Positions 62,035 through 64,000 of a stretch of 64,000 nucleotides of DNA are shown here, in pieces. Position 1 is the first letter of the stretch. Each line of letters opens with the position of its first letter. The translations under genes were made by a program, and so were the position numbers. Source of the stretch: Tetrahymena thermophila SB210 (Eukaryota > Ciliophora > Oligohymenophorea > Hymenostomatida > Tetrahymenidae); contig NW_002476085.1 of assembly GCF_000189635.1 (NCBI RefSeq), positions 1 to 64,000 on the forward strand, in the 5' to 3' direction. The notes beneath the pieces are model-generated. The model worked only from the letters and a program-made list of their open reading frames with translations. It did not search any database and was not told the origin of the DNA.

Positions 62035-63201
62035 TCATTTTTTGGATTTATTAATAATTGGAAGGACAAAATTAGTACTTGTGCTTCCTCCTTCAGCTAT
62101 AATAGTACCATTTACAAATTAGTTTAACTCAGCATCGTTTCTAAAAGCTTCTCTTATATGAACTGGGTTAATTCTACTTAGCCTATTGTTTTTTGCTATA
62201 TTTCCTGCAGTTTCTAAGACTTCTGCTGCTAAGTATTCAAGAACACCAGCTAAGTAAATGTTACAGCTTGAAGAAACTCTAAATTGTTTGCAAGCCTGTT
62301 TCAAGTATCTTCTAAGTCTTCCACAAGGAAATACTAAACCACTTTTTTGAGATGTAGACTACTTTGAAAAAGCATTCATTTTGCCTTTTCCAGCTTTTGA
62401 TGGTACTCCACCATTTCTTGATGCAGGTGCTTTTCTACCAACACTTACAGCAGCAGTAACTTTTGCTTAAACTACATTAGATTTGTTGTCTTAAACTGAT
62501 GCTTGAGAAGGCTTAGATACTTTTGCAGGTACAATTTTGGGAATTTATTTAACTTAAGCTACTTTTTGTGTAGAACTGAAAAGATTATTTTAAGTAGCTT
62601 TAGCATTTTTAACTACTTATTTGGAAACATTTTATACAGGCTTAGATTTATCAAATAAGTTATCAGGCACTCTTGAAGCAGAAATATCAAGAGCTGCTTT
62701 TTCTTAATCAATTCCATTTTTATCTAAAGTGTCTAATATTACCAAAGAAGGAAACAAATTAAAAACTAAATTTCTATAATTATTTGTATTAACAACTGGA
62801 TTATTCAATAAATCTAGTTGAATTAATTCTCTCATCTAACCGAGTCTCTTCAAGTCTTCGATCTCTTCAATTTAATTTGCACCAAGCATTAAAGTTTGTA
62901 AATGTCTTGATCCTCTCAAATATTAAAGCTAGTCTCCAGTAATTTTATTAAAGACCAAGTCTAATCTAATCAAAGAAGGAACATGAGGGAAGTTAGTTAA
63001 ATCAGAGATAAGGCAATCGTTGATTGTTAGCATTTAAAGAGATGTAAATCTTTCAATCTTCTACTTAATTCGATTATCAAATTTCTCAAAGCGTAATGAC
63101 ATTATTTCTATCACATAAACTTCATCATCTCTACTATCTCCCTATTGCTCTGCTATTGAATCTAATACTTATTTTATTATCTTTTCTTAGTCAGTTGACA
63201 T
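62035..63201 (-). CDS. Chimeric histone H2A variant with N-terminal leucine-rich repeats (H2A.Y type)
   Basis: An intronless ORF of 388 aa. Residues 30-175 are leucine-rich repeats of the Sds22/ANP32 kind (LTINDCLISDLTNFPHVPSL, IRLDLVFNKITGDQLQYLRG, LQTLMLGANQIEEIEDLKRL, LDLLNNPVVNTNNYRN) closed by an LRR cap VFNLFPSLVILDTLD. Residues 180-280 are a Lys/Ala/Ser/Val-rich linker typical of histone tails. Residues 285-375 are an H2A histone fold: SGLVFPCGRLRRYLKQAC, YLAGVLEYLAAEVLETAGNI, RLSRINPVHIREAFRNDAEL, then IAEGG. Tetrahymena H2A.Y has exactly this build; it is known to be essential, and its Sds22-like tail regulates PP1-dependent dephosphorylation of histone H3 Ser10 at mitosis. Assignment is by domain order, from memory of the published protein. 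Confidence 0.93.
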
Positions 63202-63970
63202 TTTTAAAGATTATTGTTGTGTTTATTTAACTTATTTTTTATTTTTTGTAAAAATGTTTGTCAAAGTTATTATTAATATCTTTATTTGTATATATAAGTT
63301 TTTTATTTATACTATCGAATTAAAAGATTTGATACTATTAAAATCTAATATAGAGTTAATCAACATAAATTCTGATAGTACCCATCGAATTCAATAAACT
63401 AAAATTTCCGCGCTAAATTTTATTAAAAAAATAATAATCAGAGCTTTTATTGTATGAATTATTGTAATTCTTTTTGTAATTATTTCAAATAATGATTATT
63501 TAGTATTTGATTAAAAATAAAACAAATCATCCATTAATTTATTAAAAATTAAAAATATCATTTTATTGAAATTATCAATTAAACTAAAAAATCTATCCCA
63601 AAAAAATATAAAAATAAATAAAATTGAATTTTGAAAAATAGCAATAAAATAATTTAAAACGAGAATATCAAACTAATTAATTGAATAGTCTTTTAATAGA
63701 TAGATTTTACACCAAAAAAATATTAAGTCATCTTTCTAAAAGTAAATTCAAAATTTTACTGAAATTAAAGCAAGCTGTAATATTTATTTCGAACAAGCTT
63801 TATTAAAAAATTTTTAATTCCAGTATTTATTGATTATCTTTAAGGTATTACTAAGGATAACCCTTAAAATAAAAAATATTGATTATTAATTTTTAATTTA
63901 TAATATAATTATCAAATTTTTAAATTAAAATATTTAATTTATTTTTTTTAAATTTTAAACATTTTATAAT
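63202..63970. other. Intergenic region, 0.77 kb
   Basis: AT-rich promoter region of the H2A.Y-type gene. No motif or repeat recognised. Confidence 0.6.
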
Positions 63971-64000
63971 ATGAATGAGTACTTTTAAAAGCAAACAAAT
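63971..64000 (+). CDS. Possible 5' end of a further gene (partial)
   Basis: An ATG at 63971 opens a frame MNEYFQKQTN (ciliate code) that runs off the window. A second ATG at 63975 opens another frame. With only 30 bases nothing can be said about the product, and it may not be a gene. Confidence 0.2.

Noticed and set aside
1-64000. Transposons, virus-like elements, CRISPR arrays, rRNA
   Set aside because: No transposase, reverse transcriptase, integrase, capsid or polymerase motif, no spaced direct-repeat array and no rRNA-like sequence was found on either strand.

Overview
The window is the left end of a ciliate macronuclear chromosome, most likely Tetrahymena or a close relative. It opens at base 1 with about 14 units of the CCCCAA telomere. 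Genes read through hundreds of TAA and TAG triplets and end only at TGA (ciliate nuclear code, TAA/TAG = Gln). Exons are cut by short, very AT-rich GT...AG introns of about 40-280 nt. Spacers are far richer in A+T than exons. I translated genes with that code and checked gene models by in-frame splicing and by spliced length divisible by three.

Layout. 1-85 telomere; 318-2647 (+) N/Q/K-rich protein; 3336-5805 (-) NRF-6-type membrane acyltransferase; 6999-7286 (+) 95-aa protein; 8278-9693 (-) multi-pass membrane protein; 10598-13150 (+) LRR/EF-hand protein; 13610-14679 (+) Atp23-like protein with a lost active site; 14998-15362 assembly gap inside an inverted repeat; 15722-15985 (+) LC8-type dynein light chain; 16855-22623 (-) 1,867-aa coiled-coil protein; 23813-26384 (+) and 27014-28504 (+) unknown proteins; 28976-29114 candidate structured RNA; 30439-34887 (-) N/Q-rich protein; 36638-38039 (+) protein with a Cys-rich, AZUL-like finger; 38299-39401 (+) GID8; 39946-40730 (-) AP-1 sigma; 41611-42921 (-) diaminopimelate decarboxylase; 44106-47318 (+) pseudokinase/TPR protein; 47710-48501 (-) alkylpurine DNA glycosylase; 49397-56127 (+) LRR-MyTH4-FERM protein; 56768-61546 (+) K+ channel with CNBD and zinc knuckle; 62035-63201 (-) LRR-histone H2A chimera (H2A.Y type); 63202-64000 spacer with a possible next gene start.

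The genes do not form a pathway or operon. They are single eukaryotic genes in mixed orientations, with AT-rich spacers of about 0.2-1.9 kb. Themes are cytoskeleton and traffic (LC8, LRR/EF-hand, MyTH4-FERM, AP-1 sigma), protein turnover (GID8), DNA and chromatin (glycosylase, H2A.Y) and membranes (acyltransferase, transporter-like protein, K+ channel). I saw no mobile element, virus-like element, CRISPR array, rRNA or complete tRNA. I found no multi-gene undescribed system; the novelty lies in unusual single proteins and two possible non-coding RNAs.
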